Shown: piece by piece, positions 45,487-54,386 of the stretch
Layout of the letters: each line of letters starts with the position of its first letter
Position numbering within the stretch: the stretch's first letter is position 1
Assembly (NCBI RefSeq): GCF_030499515.1
Contig: NZ_JASTWJ010000001.1
Coordinates: 1,426,001 to 1,490,000, forward strand
Direction: 5' to 3'
From: Streptomyces sp. DT2A-34
GTDB lineage: Bacteria > Actinomycetota > Actinomycetes > Streptomycetales > Streptomycetaceae
Length of the DNA: 64,000 nt
Translations under genes and position numbers: made by a program
Notes under the pieces: model-generated
Told to the model about the DNA's origin: nothing
Database searches by the model: none
What the model saw: the letters and a program-made list of their open reading frames with translations, nothing else

Positions 45487-46071
45487 ATGACACATGGCGC
45501 TACCCCGCATCCCGACCGCCGCGACCCCTGGCACGAACGAGGCGGAGAGGGCTGGAACCTCCGGGACGAGCGGGTCGACGACCCCGTGGCCGATCTGCTC
45601 GCGCTGCGCGCCAGACGGCTCAGGCCGGTTTGGTCCGTCACGGGCGCTGTCCTCGGTCTCTTCCTGCTCAACGCCGTCCTCGCCGCCCTGGCACCCGAGT
45701 TCATGGGCCTGGTCCTGATCGGCCGGCTGTCCGTCGGCCTCGCGGGTGGCCTGGCGCTGTGCGCAGCCACCGCAGCAGCCGTTCACTGGTACACCCGCTA
45801 CTGCGCCGCCCACGTCGACCCCGTCACTCAGGAGCTGAAGGTCCATGCGGGGAGTCGCCCGGGTTCCAGCCGGCCTCGGACAGCACCCCGTACGCCAGGA
45901 GCAGACGGCCTACGACGAAGCTGCACCGGAGAGCTCCGGTGCGGCTTCGTCGTCTCACGGCTTCGCACACAGACCCCACCAGGATGGTCCTCGGCAGGGC
46001 CTCGCCGTATCACCCGCCTATCACACAGCCATCACCAACTGGGCGGCCCCTACCGGACCAGGAGGGCCTGA
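45487..46071 (+). pseudogene. DUF485-like small membrane protein with unrelated tail
   Basis: Residues ~35-118 form a DUF485-type protein with two membrane helices (VWSVTGAVLGLFLLNAVLAA and LSVGLAGGLALCAATAAAVH) and the end RYCAAHVDPVTQELK. DUF485 proteins normally precede an acetate/solute:sodium symporter gene. Here the frame runs on for ~75 codons of Arg/Pro-rich sequence across a hairpin (45912-45953), and no symporter follows. The natural gene probably ended near 45850 and its partner has been deleted. Whether the remaining protein is made is unknown. Confidence 0.5.
45912..45953. terminator. Long near-perfect hairpin
   Basis: Two 20-nt arms, ACGACGAAGCTGCACCGGAG and its near-exact inverse complement with one mismatch, separated by AG. 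Such hairpins are typical Streptomyces terminators. It lies inside the frame of the DUF485-like gene, which supports the view that the 3' part of that frame is not true coding sequence. Confidence 0.6.
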
Positions 46072-46131
46072 CCTGCGGTTTCATGCCCGCGCTGGACTGG
46101 CGTAGACGCCCCTGGACGGTCTCTACAACCT

Positions 46132-46230
46132 GTGCCACGTCGTACCGAGCGAGGGGCCGAGGATGAGGACCGGGGCGTCTTCCGGGCCGTCGAAGCGGTA
46201 CTGGAGGGCAGGGGTCTTCGTCTCCCTCAC
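46132..46230 (-). pseudogene. Displaced 5' end of the pcaDC-like gene
   Basis: On the minus strand, a GTG at 46230 opens 33 codons that read like the first 33 of the pcaDC-like protein at 33314 (shared LQYRFDGPE and APVLILGPSLGTTWH; 27 of 33 identical). Two codons later the frame meets a TAG. Codon use is host-like (30 of 33 codons end in G or C). It is best explained as the original start of pcaDC, cut off when the island entered. The true native promoter of pcaDC therefore lies at about 46231-46490. Confidence 0.8.
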
Positions 46231-46490
46231 CGCTCCACGCTAACCGCCTTCTCTGAGCGCCGGGCCCCTACTGGGCCCCACGTCCTCACACCTGGCTCCC
46301 GCACATCAGCGAGAAACCCTCACATGGCCTTCACGTCACGCCGGTACGGCTCAGCCGCGGACAGTGGCCCCGAAACGGGTCCGTCTGCGCCGCAGCCCGC
46401 CCAGCACCGAGCAGAACTGGACGGCCGGCGGGCCCTCCGGCCCGAGAGGCCCCCCGAGGTTGCCGCTGCGGGCCGCGGCAGTCGACCGTG

Positions 46491-48677
46491 TCAGCCTTCC
46501 GGCGAAGCGCCCAGGCCGGTCAGGGCACCGACCGGGTCGAGGTCCGGTGTGCCGCGCGGCCACCAGTCGTCGTGGCCCGGTTCCGATTCGTACGGGTACC
46601 AGAGGCCCTCGCGGCCGAGGCGGAGTTGGACATGGCCGCGGGGGTGCGTGAGGTGGTTGCGCCAAGGGCGGAAGGCGGGGAGGTCGGCAGCGAGGAGGAG
46701 CGGGCGGGCACGGTCGAAGCGGCCGGCCGGCGGGTCCCAGGGCTCTTCGAGGACGGCGAGGCCTTCGAGGCCGCCCTGGCGCCAGGCGGCGACCGCACGC
46801 GCCAGCTCTGCCGGAGTGCGGTCGGCTGCGGAGGCGAGGGAGGCGTACAGGGCACGGGTGGCAGCGGTGAGGCCGGAGCCCGGGCGGGCCGCGGCGAGTC
46901 GTACCGCGTCCTGCCACAGGGTCAGTTCGGCGACCGGATCACGGCCGGTGCTGAGCAAAGCGTGCGCGCGGACGGCCGCGTCCGTCGCCAGCTGGTCCAG
47001 CGCGAAGGGGTCCGGGCCGCCCGGTGCCGCCGGGTAGACGGGAGGCTGCTCGGGGTGCGGCGGCGCCGGCAAGGGGGCTGGAAGCGGGGGGAGTTGGCGG
47101 TCCGGGGCCAGGACGTCGGTGGCGCGTACGCCCGGGAGGGGCGCCGGTTCCCGCTCCTGTGCGGCACGGGCCGCGCGGGCGGCGCTCAGGCGTGAGAGGG
47201 CGTCGAGCAGCTCGCGCTCACCTCGGCCGCGCAGCAGGAGCAGTACGAAGGCGTCGGCGTCCAGCAGGCGTGCGGTCTGGTAGCAGAGGGCGGCGGCGTG
47301 CTTGCAGGGGTGCCCGCGGTCGGGGCAGCTGCACTGGGGGTCGAGCTCGCCGGGGCCCGGCAGGAGGGGTACCCCGCACTCGGCGAGGGAGTGGGGCATC
47401 TCCTTGTCGAGCAACGCCGCGATGTGTCCCGGCCGGTCGGCCGCGGCGTCCAGGAACCGCGCCCAGTCACGGTCACCGAGCGTCCGCAACCGCACCTGCA
47501 CGCGGTACGGCCGCGGACGGCTGCCCCGCACATACGCCAGGACGAGCCCCGGCGTCACGGTGATGGCATCGACGTGCCCCTCCTGCGCGTAGCCGCGTCC
47601 GCGGGCGAGCCGCTTGGGATCGAGGGCACCCTCTTCCAGGGCGGCCACCCAGGCATCGCCCCACCAGGTCTCGGCGAAGCGGACGTCGTCCGACGGGCGG
47701 GGCGCGAACGCCGGGAAGGTACGGCGGAGTTCACCGTCCCGGACCGGGGCTGCCATGGATCGGGGGACCCGGGGTGTGGCGGGAACGGACTGCGCCGAGG
47801 GTGCTGGGGGTGGCCCCGCCTGTGCTGAGTCGGAGTCGGTGAGTGCCGGGAAGGTGGGGGACTGCGGGGCCGGCGTGGAGGGCGAGTCGGGGGCGCGGCG
47901 AGCCGGGTCGCTTCGGTGCCGAGTGTCCGGATCGGGCGTCGCCGATTCATCCGCATACGGCTCGTCCGCATAGGGTTCGTCCGTATGCGACTCGTCCGCA
48001 TGCGACTCGTCCGCATGCGACTCGTCCATGGGCGGCATCCGGAAGGCCTCGGCGAGGAACTCCCTTACCTCACGCGCACGGAGAGCGGCTGCCCCGTCGG
48101 CGGAACCCCTTCGAACCCCGGGATCGACCGGGGCCGGACGTCGCGGCCGACGCGTGCGCTCCTTGTCCCCGCCCTCTTCTTCGTCCGCCCGGGCCTGCCG
48201 CCTCTCCCCGAGGGCTGCCCGCAACGCCTCACGGGCGACATCGGCGGGACGCGCCCCACGCCGATCGGATGCGGGGTCGGGCGTGTGCGGGACGGGCCGT
48301 GCTTCGGTGCCGGAGCGGTCCGCTTCCGCACCGGTCGTGCCAGATGTGCCGGACATGCCGGACGTGCCGGTCTCGGCGCCGGCGCGGCGCAGTGCCGCCC
48401 GGGCCGCGTCACCCGGCCGAGCCCTTGGGCGCTCATCCCGCTCGCCGTTGTCCGGAACCGACTCGCCGACAGCCTCCACCTGCGGCAGGTCCCGGCCCTC
48501 GGAGGAACCCCCCGCCGCCCCCTCGCGTCGCTCCCGCGCGGCCCGCAGCGCCCGGCGTGCCGCGTCAGCCGGGCGGACCTCGGACGATCGCGCCGGATCC
48601 GAACGCTCGGCGCCACTCGGAGCAGCTTCAGGGCTCGCCCCGCCAGCCGCACTCCCCCGCTCCACCGGCCCCGTCAT
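46491..48677 (-). CDS. SWIM zinc-finger protein, partner of SNF2 helicase
   Basis: A 728-residue protein with a long low-complexity N-terminal half: Arg/Ala/Asp-rich, with DESHADESH-type repeats near residues 220-250, probably disordered. A SWIM zinc finger CSCPDRGHPCKHAAALCY lies near residue 450. The C-terminal domain is helical (LWQDAVRLAAARPGSGLTAA). Its ATG overlaps the stop of the SNF2 gene by 4 bp. SWIM proteins joined to SNF2 ATPases are thought to bind DNA or protein for the helicase. The repeat array may vary in number between strains. Confidence 0.8.
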   Translation of the reverse strand: MTGPVERGSAAGGASPEAAPSGAERSDPARSSEVRPADAARRALRAARERREGAAGGSSEGRDLPQVEAVGESVPDNGERDERPRARPGDAARAALRRAGAETGTSGMSGTSGTTGAEADRSGTEARPVPHTPDPASDRRGARPADVAREALRAALGERRQARADEEEGGDKERTRRPRRPAPVDPGVRRGSADGAAALRAREVREFLAEAFRMPPMDESHADESHADESHTDEPYADEPYADESATPDPDTRHRSDPARRAPDSPSTPAPQSPTFPALTDSDSAQAGPPPAPSAQSVPATPRVPRSMAAPVRDGELRRTFPAFAPRPSDDVRFAETWWGDAWVAALEEGALDPKRLARGRGYAQEGHVDAITVTPGLVLAYVRGSRPRPYRVQVRLRTLGDRDWARFLDAAADRPGHIAALLDKEMPHSLAECGVPLLPGPGELDPQCSCPDRGHPCKHAAALCYQTARLLDADAFVLLLLRGRGERELLDALSRLSAARAARAAQEREPAPLPGVRATDVLAPDRQLPPLPAPLPAPPHPEQPPVYPAAPGGPDPFALDQLATDAAVRAHALLSTGRDPVAELTLWQDAVRLAAARPGSGLTAATRALYASLASAADRTPAELARAVAAWRQGGLEGLAVLEEPWDPPAGRFDRARPLLLAADLPAFRPWRNHLTHPRGHVQLRLGREGLWYPYESEPGHDDWWPRGTPDLDPVGALTGLGASPEG

Positions 48678-51496
48678 GACGTCCTCCGCAGCGACACGAG
48701 GTCGGACAGGTCACGGTCCGTCAGTTCCGTCAGGGCCGATTCGCCGGAGCCGAGGATCGCGTCGGCCAGGGCCCGCTTCGACTCGAGCATCTCCGCGATG
48801 CGGTCCTCGACCGTGCCCTCGGTGATGAGGCGGTGGACCTGGACGGGCTGGGTCTGGCCGATGCGGTAGGCGCGGTCGGTGGCCTGTTCCTCGACGGCCG
48901 GGTTCCACCAACGGTCGAAGTGGACGACATGGCCCGCGCGGGTCAGGTTCAGGCCGGTGCCCGCCGCCTTGAGGGACAGGACCAGGACCGGCGTCGCGCC
49001 GCTCTGGAAGCGGTCCACCATGCGTTCGCGTTCCGGGACCGGCGTGCCGCCGTGGAGCAGGTCCACCGGGACCGCCCGCGCGGCGAGGTGGGAGGCGATC
49101 AGCCGGGCCATCCCCACGTACTGCGTGAAGACCAACGCCGAGCCGTCCTCGGCCAGCAAGGTGTCCAGCAGTTCGTCCAGCAGGGCCAGCTTGCCGGAGC
49201 GGGCGGCCGGCCGCTCGGTCGCCGCCGCCTCGGTCTCCTTCAGGTACAGCGCCGGGTGGTCGCAGATCTGCTTCAGGGACGTCAGGAGCTTGAGCACCAT
49301 GCCCCTGCGCGCCATGCCCTCCGCCGTCTCGATCGCGTACATCGACTCGCGCACCACCGCCTCGTAGAGCGCGGCCTGTTCCCGGGTGAGCGGGACCGGG
49401 TGGTCCGTCTCCGTCTTGGGTGGCAGCTCCGGGACGATGCCTGGGTCGGACTTCTTGCGGCGCAGCAGGAACGGGCGGACCAGGCGGGCCAGCCGGGCCA
49501 CCGCCTCCTCGTCCTCGCCGTTCTCCACCGCGCGCGCGTGCCGGGCGCGGAAGGACTTCAGCGGGCCGAGCAGGCCCGGTGTCGTCCAGTCGAGCAGTGC
49601 CCAGAGCTCGGAGAGGTTGTTCTCGACCGGTGTGCCGGTCAGCGCCACGCGCGCGGGAGTCGGGATCGTGCGCAGGGCCTTCGCCGTCGCCGAGTACGGG
49701 TTCTTGACGTGCTGTGCCTCGTCGGCGACGACCATGCCCCAGGTGTGCTGGGCCAGCGTGGGTGCCGTCGACCGCATCGTGCCGTAGGTCGTGAGGACGA
49801 AGCCGCCGTCCATGTCCTCCAGGGTGCGGTCCGGGCCGTGGAAGCGGCGGACGGGGACGCCGGGTGCGAAACGGGTGATCTCCCGCTGCCAGTTGCCGAG
49901 CAGTGAGGCCGGGCAGACCACCAGGGTCGGGGCCGTCCGGGCGCGCTTCAGGTGCAGGGCGATGACCGTGATCGTCTTGCCGAGCCCCATGTCGTCGGCC
50001 AGGCAGCCGCCGAGCCCCAAGGAGGTCATGAGGTCCAGCCATGCCAGGCCCCGGAGTTGGTAGTCCCGCAAGGTCGCCCGCAGTCCCGGCGGCGGTTCGG
50101 CCGGGCGGACACCCGCCGTCAGGCGGTCGCGCAGGGCCGCCAGGGCGCCGGCCGGTACCGCCTCGACCGTCTCGCCGTCGACCTCGGCGCTGCCGGTGAG
50201 GGCGACGGACAGCGCGTCGACCGGGTCGAGCAGGCCCAGTTCGCGCTTGCGGGCCTTGCGGACGAGGGCCGGGTCGACCAGAACCCAGCGGTCCCGCAGC
50301 CGGACGACCGGGCGGTGCGCCTCGGCGAGCGCGTCCATCTCGCCCTCGGTGAGCGGGTCGCCGCCGATCGCCAACTGCCAGCGGAACTGGAGCAGTTCCT
50401 CGCTCTCGAAGAAGCCGGTGCCGTCGGTCGCCGAGCCCGGCGCCGGCCGCACGACCGCGGCGGCGCTCAGGTCCTGCGCCAGGTCCCGGGGCCAGTGCAC
50501 CGCCACCCCGGCCGCCGCGAGCCGGGTCGCCGCCACGCCCAGCAGGTCGCCCAACTCCTCGTCGGACAGGGCCAGTACATCGGGCACGTCCTGCTCGGAC
50601 AGCCGGTCAAGCGGGGCCCACACCCGGGCCGCGCGCCGCACCGCCAGCGCGGCGTCCACCCGCGCGCGTGGCCCGAACGCCGCCTCCGCCTCGCCCGACC
50701 ACAGGGCAGCCGCGTCGGCCACCAGGGTGGGGTCGGCGAGGCTGTGCACCTGGACGATCGCCGCGCCCGCGCTGCGCACGCCGTCGCCCCCGCCGTCGAA
50801 GAGGTCGTACGCCGACAGGTCGAGGCGGAGCGAGATGCGCACGCCCGCGTCCATGCCGGCGGCGACCTCGGCCGCCCAGTCGTGGGCGTCGGGCAGGCGC
50901 TGGGCCTCGCGCGCGGCGAAGGGCTTTCCCGAGGCGTGCGGTGCGGCGGGGGTGCGGGGCAGGGTGTCCGCGACCGCGTCCAGGAAGGCGCGCATCAGCG
51001 CCTCCGGCTCGGGCAGCCGCAGCGGGCCCGGGCCGGTCAGGGGCACCGCGTGGCCCTCGTACGGCAGGGCCGCGGCGACCGCTCGCAGGTGTGCGATGTC
51101 GTCGGGGTCGAGCGGGCCGGCCCGCCAGGCGTCGTGGCCGGTGGATGTGAGGCCGGGCAGCAGCCGGCCGCGGGCGGTGAGCCGGAGCGCGTGCAGCGCG
51201 GCGGCTCCCCAGCAGGCGGTGGCGGGGTGGGCGGCCGGGTCGCGCCGGGCGCGCACGAGCAGTGGCAGTGCGTCGGCGAGCGGCAGGGACAGCGCGGGGG
51301 TGGTCCTGCGGCGGACTCCGGCTCCATGACGCCGTACGACGGTGAGCTCCGTGTCCTCGGCGGGCAGCGGGCCGCCCTCCGGGTCCCAGAAGGCCATCCG
51401 CCCCTCGCGCGGGAGGGGAGCGGGCAGGAAGACAGCCGCGAGTCGGACGGGGACGGCCTCCCCCGCACGCTCGGCCACCGCGGCCATGTCGCCCAT
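48674..51496 (-). CDS. SNF2/RapA-family DEAD/DEAH-like helicase
   Basis: A ~940-residue SNF2-type ATPase. The N-terminal half (1-440) is a family-specific domain. The ATPase starts near residue 470 with LRDYQLRGLAWLDLM and continues with motif I DDMGLGKTIT, motif II VVADEAQHVKNP, motif III ALTGTPVENNLSELW, LVFTQYVGMARL, and motif VI EEQATDRAYRIGQTQPVQVHR. It would move along or remodel DNA-protein complexes, perhaps in repair or transcription. ATG at 51496 is chosen because a GGGAGG lies 11 bp upstream; a GTG at 51508 is the alternative. It is translationally coupled to the SWIM gene. Confidence 0.9.
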   Translation of the reverse strand: MGDMAAVAERAGEAVPVRLAAVFLPAPLPREGRMAFWDPEGGPLPAEDTELTVVRRHGAGVRRRTTPALSLPLADALPLLVRARRDPAAHPATACWGAAALHALRLTARGRLLPGLTSTGHDAWRAGPLDPDDIAHLRAVAAALPYEGHAVPLTGPGPLRLPEPEALMRAFLDAVADTLPRTPAAPHASGKPFAAREAQRLPDAHDWAAEVAAGMDAGVRISLRLDLSAYDLFDGGGDGVRSAGAAIVQVHSLADPTLVADAAALWSGEAEAAFGPRARVDAALAVRRAARVWAPLDRLSEQDVPDVLALSDEELGDLLGVAATRLAAAGVAVHWPRDLAQDLSAAAVVRPAPGSATDGTGFFESEELLQFRWQLAIGGDPLTEGEMDALAEAHRPVVRLRDRWVLVDPALVRKARKRELGLLDPVDALSVALTGSAEVDGETVEAVPAGALAALRDRLTAGVRPAEPPPGLRATLRDYQLRGLAWLDLMTSLGLGGCLADDMGLGKTITVIALHLKRARTAPTLVVCPASLLGNWQREITRFAPGVPVRRFHGPDRTLEDMDGGFVLTTYGTMRSTAPTLAQHTWGMVVADEAQHVKNPYSATAKALRTIPTPARVALTGTPVENNLSELWALLDWTTPGLLGPLKSFRARHARAVENGEDEEAVARLARLVRPFLLRRKKSDPGIVPELPPKTETDHPVPLTREQAALYEAVVRESMYAIETAEGMARRGMVLKLLTSLKQICDHPALYLKETEAAATERPAARSGKLALLDELLDTLLAEDGSALVFTQYVGMARLIASHLAARAVPVDLLHGGTPVPERERMVDRFQSGATPVLVLSLKAAGTGLNLTRAGHVVHFDRWWNPAVEEQATDRAYRIGQTQPVQVHRLITEGTVEDRIAEMLESKRALADAILGSGESALTELTDRDLSDLVSLRRTS

Positions 51497-51606
51497 ACGT
51501 CCTGTCACCTCCCGCCCATGAGTCGGATCAACCGTCTTCGACTCTACGGGCGGGGTCTGACAATCGGCCCCGGCACCCGGCGCGGGCCGGAGACCTCATG
51601 GGGTGA

Positions 51607-52188
51607 TCAAGGGACTGTGCGCGAGACGACGTACACGAACGGATTGGCCGGGTCGGACATGTTCACGACGACGTCCTGGGTGGGCGCCGGGTTCTTCTGC
51701 TTGTGGACGAAGCCGTACCACGGTCCGGGGCGCTTGAAGTCCCAGCCGGTGATCTTCTGGTCGCGGGCGCTGATGGTGATGGCGTCCGGCTTCAGGTCGC
51801 TCCGGCTGACGCCGATGGTCTTCAGGAACCAGTCCATGTTCTTGTCGGCCGTCTGGAACTGGACGTAGAGACGGCTGGTCTTCCAGTTGTTCGTCTCGTA
51901 GTACGCGACCTGGTACGACGGGTCGGGGACCGGGATCTGGTACAGCCGGCGCTGCACCCTCGACGGCCAGCCCGCGGTGAGGCCGGTCGCCGAGTACTTC
52001 GCCTCCTTGTCCTTGCCGCTGTCGCGGCTCTGGTTGGCGGAGATCACGAGATAGCCGGCCGGTACACCGATGAGCAGCACGATGATGAGCAGGGTGATCG
52101 CCCTGCGGCGGATCATGTGGCGGCGGTCCTCGGCCGGCTGCTGCGGCTCGTCGGGAGAGTCCGGCTGGCGGGGTACGGTCACGGTCAC
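51607..52188 (-). CDS. Single-pass membrane hypothetical protein
   Basis: A 193-residue protein beginning at GTG 52188, which overlaps the stop of the ROK kinase gene. After a Pro/Asp/Gln-rich cytoplasmic stretch (1-28) comes one membrane segment (about 30-52, ITLLIIVLLIGVPAGYLVIS), followed by an extracytoplasmic domain with strands and aromatic residues (YQVAYYETNNWKTSRLYVQF). Family not known to me; similar proteins are common in Streptomyces. Coupling to the kinase suggests joint expression, not necessarily joint function. Confidence 0.75.
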   Translation of the reverse strand: MTVTVPRQPDSPDEPQQPAEDRRHMIRRRAITLLIIVLLIGVPAGYLVISANQSRDSGKDKEAKYSATGLTAGWPSRVQRRLYQIPVPDPSYQVAYYETNNWKTSRLYVQFQTADKNMDWFLKTIGVSRSDLKPDAITISARDQKITGWDFKRPGPWYGFVHKQKNPAPTQDVVVNMSDPANPFVYVVSRTVP

Positions 52189-53339
52189 GCCGAATCCTGG
52201 GACGACGACCGGCGGGCCTCGGTGAACCGCGCATAGCGCTCGTAGCGCTCCACCCGGCGCCGGTTGGCGCGGCGGAAGCGGCGGGCGACCAGGCGGGCCA
52301 GGTCGGCGGCGCCGACCATGCCGGCCTCGGGGCCGAGCTGGGCCCGCGTGACGCGGGCCTCGGGGCGGTAGCCGCGGCCGGTGAGGTGGCGCTTGAAGGC
52401 GTCCCGGGCGGGGCCGATCAGCAGGTCGTCGGCGGCCGACACGCCACCGCCGATCACGAAGCAGGACGGGTCCAGGGCGGCCGCGAGGTTGGCGATGCCG
52501 ACGCCGAGCCACTGCCCGATGTCCTGCAGCAGCTCGATGCACATGGCGTCGCCCTCGCGGGCCAGCTCGGTGATCATCGGGCCGGTGATGTCGTTGATGT
52601 TGCCCTTGACGTGCTCGATGATCCCGTACGCCACCGGCGAGTCGGCGGCGGCCAGCTCGCGCGCCTCCCTGACCAGCGCGTTGCCGGAGCTGTACTGCTC
52701 CCAGCAGCCGCGGTTGCCGCACGGGCAGCGGTGGCCGCCGGGCACGACCTGCATATGGCCGAACTCGCCGGCGACGCCGTACTTGCCGCGCTTGACCTGC
52801 CCGTCCTCCAGGATCGCGCCGCCGATGCCGGTACCCAGCGTGATCATGACGAGGTGGTCCTCGCCGCGGCCGGCGCCGAAGCGCCACTCGGCCCAGGCGG
52901 CCGTGTTGGCGTCGTTGTCGACCAGGACGGGCACGGCGAGGCGGCCCGCGATGCGGTCGCGCAGCGGCTCGTTGCGCCAGGACAGGTGGGGCGCGAACAG
53001 GACGCGGTTGCGGTCGGCGTCGACCCAGCCGGCCGCGCCGATGCCGACGGCGTGCACATCGTGACGGTCGGACAGGTCCAGGACCAGCTCGACGATCGTG
53101 TCCTCGACAACCTTGGGGCTCTTGGACTTGTCCGGGGTCTCCGTGCGGAGCTTCTCCAGGATGTTGCCGTCGGCGTCCACGACGCCCGCCATCACCTTGG
53201 TGCCGCCGATGTCGATGCCCACGGTCGGCACCCGGGGTGCCGACAGGTGCGAGCGGCGTTCCCGGGTACCGACCGTGCGGAGCGCTGGCGCGCGGCGGGA
53301 GCCGATCGGGGCGGCTGTGAGGTCGCGGTAGGTGCTCAT
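52185..53339 (-). CDS. ROK-family glucokinase-like protein
   Basis: A 384-residue ROK kinase/repressor-type protein without HTH, hence probably a sugar kinase. The ATP site is VGIDIGGTKVMAGVV, the sugar site is LVDNDANTAAWAEW (catalytic Asp) and EFGHMQVVPGGHRCPCGNRG, which supplies the ROK zinc motif (H, CxCGNRGC). The second glycine loop is TLGTGIGGAI. A ~55-residue N-terminal extension precedes the ATP site. ATG at 53339 is the start; the frame is open further. Upstream of it, a GntR regulator and a sugar-type dehydrogenase point to carbohydrate metabolism. Confidence 0.88.
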   Translation of the reverse strand: MSTYRDLTAAPIGSRRAPALRTVGTRERRSHLSAPRVPTVGIDIGGTKVMAGVVDADGNILEKLRTETPDKSKSPKVVEDTIVELVLDLSDRHDVHAVGIGAAGWVDADRNRVLFAPHLSWRNEPLRDRIAGRLAVPVLVDNDANTAAWAEWRFGAGRGEDHLVMITLGTGIGGAILEDGQVKRGKYGVAGEFGHMQVVPGGHRCPCGNRGCWEQYSSGNALVREARELAAADSPVAYGIIEHVKGNINDITGPMITELAREGDAMCIELLQDIGQWLGVGIANLAAALDPSCFVIGGGVSAADDLLIGPARDAFKRHLTGRGYRPEARVTRAQLGPEAGMVGAADLARLVARRFRRANRRRVERYERYARFTEARRSSSQDSA

Positions 53340-53519
53340 CAGGCCCGATTCTGCCTCACCGTCGGTATGGGTGCCGTACGGGGAAACAATGGGCTGGTTC
53401 ACGAAGTTTGCGGTGTGCAGGCCGTATGTGGCCTGTCACGCAGTTCCCCGCGCCCTTGGAGGGCACCTCACCTCACGTCACCGGGTCGCATTGTCCGGAC
53501 ATTGCAACCAACCGTGCGC

Positions 53520-54284
53520 TCATGACCGTACGAGCAGCTGGAACTCGAAGGAGTAGCGGCTCGGTCGGTACGTATGCGTGCCGTACTCGACCGCTCTGCC
53601 CGTGTCGTCGAACGTCACCCGCTGCATCGTGAGCAGCGGGGCGCCCTCCTCCTCGGCCAGTCGCTCGGCCTCGACGGCGGTGGCCGCGCGGGCGCCGATG
53701 GTCTGGCGGGCACTGTGCAGGGTGATGCCGGCGGCGCGCATCAGGCGGTACAGGCCGGTGGCCTCCAGCTGCGGGGTGTCCAGGTCGATCAGGGCGGGCG
53801 GCAGGAAGTTGCACAGGTACGCCATCGGCTCGCCGTGCGCCAGGCGCAGCCGCTCGACCCGGTGTACGTCACTGTCCTCGGCCACCCCGAGCGCCGCCGC
53901 GACCTCGGCGGACGCCGGAACGACGGTGTTGACGAGCACCTTGGTTGCCGGGCGCTGGCCGGCCGACTCCAGGTCGTCGTAGAGGCTGCTGAGCTCCAGC
54001 GGGCGCTTGACCTGGCTGTGCACGACCTGCGTCCCGACGCCTCGGCGGCGCACCAGCAGACCCTTGTCGACCAGCGACTGGATGGCCTGGCGGACGGTCG
54101 GCCGGGACAGGCCGAGGCGTGCGGCGAGTTCGATCTCGTTGCCCAGCAGGCTGCCGGGCGTGAGCGCTCCGTGCTCGATCGCGGCTTCGAGCTGCTGGGA
54201 AAGCTGGAAGTACAAGGGCACCGGACTGCTCCGGTCCACACTGAGCTCGAGTTCCACGGTCGGATCCACTTCTGGTTTCGGCAC
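53520..54284 (-). CDS. GntR-family regulator with UTRA domain
   Basis: A 254-residue HutC-subfamily regulator. The N-terminal winged HTH has the classical pattern PLYFQLSQQLEAAIEHGALT, GNEIELAARLGLSRPTVRQA and LLVRRRGVGTQV. The UTRA ligand-binding domain takes up about 95-240 (VHRVERLRLAHGEPMAYLCN). It probably senses a sugar or sugar phosphate. It is divergent from the dehydrogenase gene and shares a ~100-bp AT-richer region with it, so it may regulate both directions. Confidence 0.9.
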   Translation of the reverse strand: MPKPEVDPTVELELSVDRSSPVPLYFQLSQQLEAAIEHGALTPGSLLGNEIELAARLGLSRPTVRQAIQSLVDKGLLVRRRGVGTQVVHSQVKRPLELSSLYDDLESAGQRPATKVLVNTVVPASAEVAAALGVAEDSDVHRVERLRLAHGEPMAYLCNFLPPALIDLDTPQLEATGLYRLMRAAGITLHSARQTIGARAATAVEAERLAEEEGAPLLTMQRVTFDDTGRAVEYGTHTYRPSRYSFEFQLLVRS

Positions 54285-54386
54285 GGGCCGAGCGTAGCTC
54301 TACGCGTTGTTGACGGGAAGTAGTGTAGTTCGATTGTCCTGACATATTCATTGACAGCGTACGCACTGAACCCCCACTTTGTTTCC

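Larger units (their letters stand above)
33225..46131. mobile_element. Genomic island inserted at the 5' end of the pcaDC-like gene
   Basis: The intact pcaDC gene and a displaced copy of its first 33 codons (46132-46230) lie on either side of about 12.9 kb of accessory DNA. Protein identity between the two 5' ends is 27 of 33. The displaced copy has host-like GC3 (30 of 33 codons), while the copy now attached has 24 of 33. The two share TGGCACA where the join would lie. This is the footprint of an element that recombined into the gene and brought a replacement 5' end. No integrase is present now; two IS elements and gene fragments indicate later decay. Confidence 0.65.
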
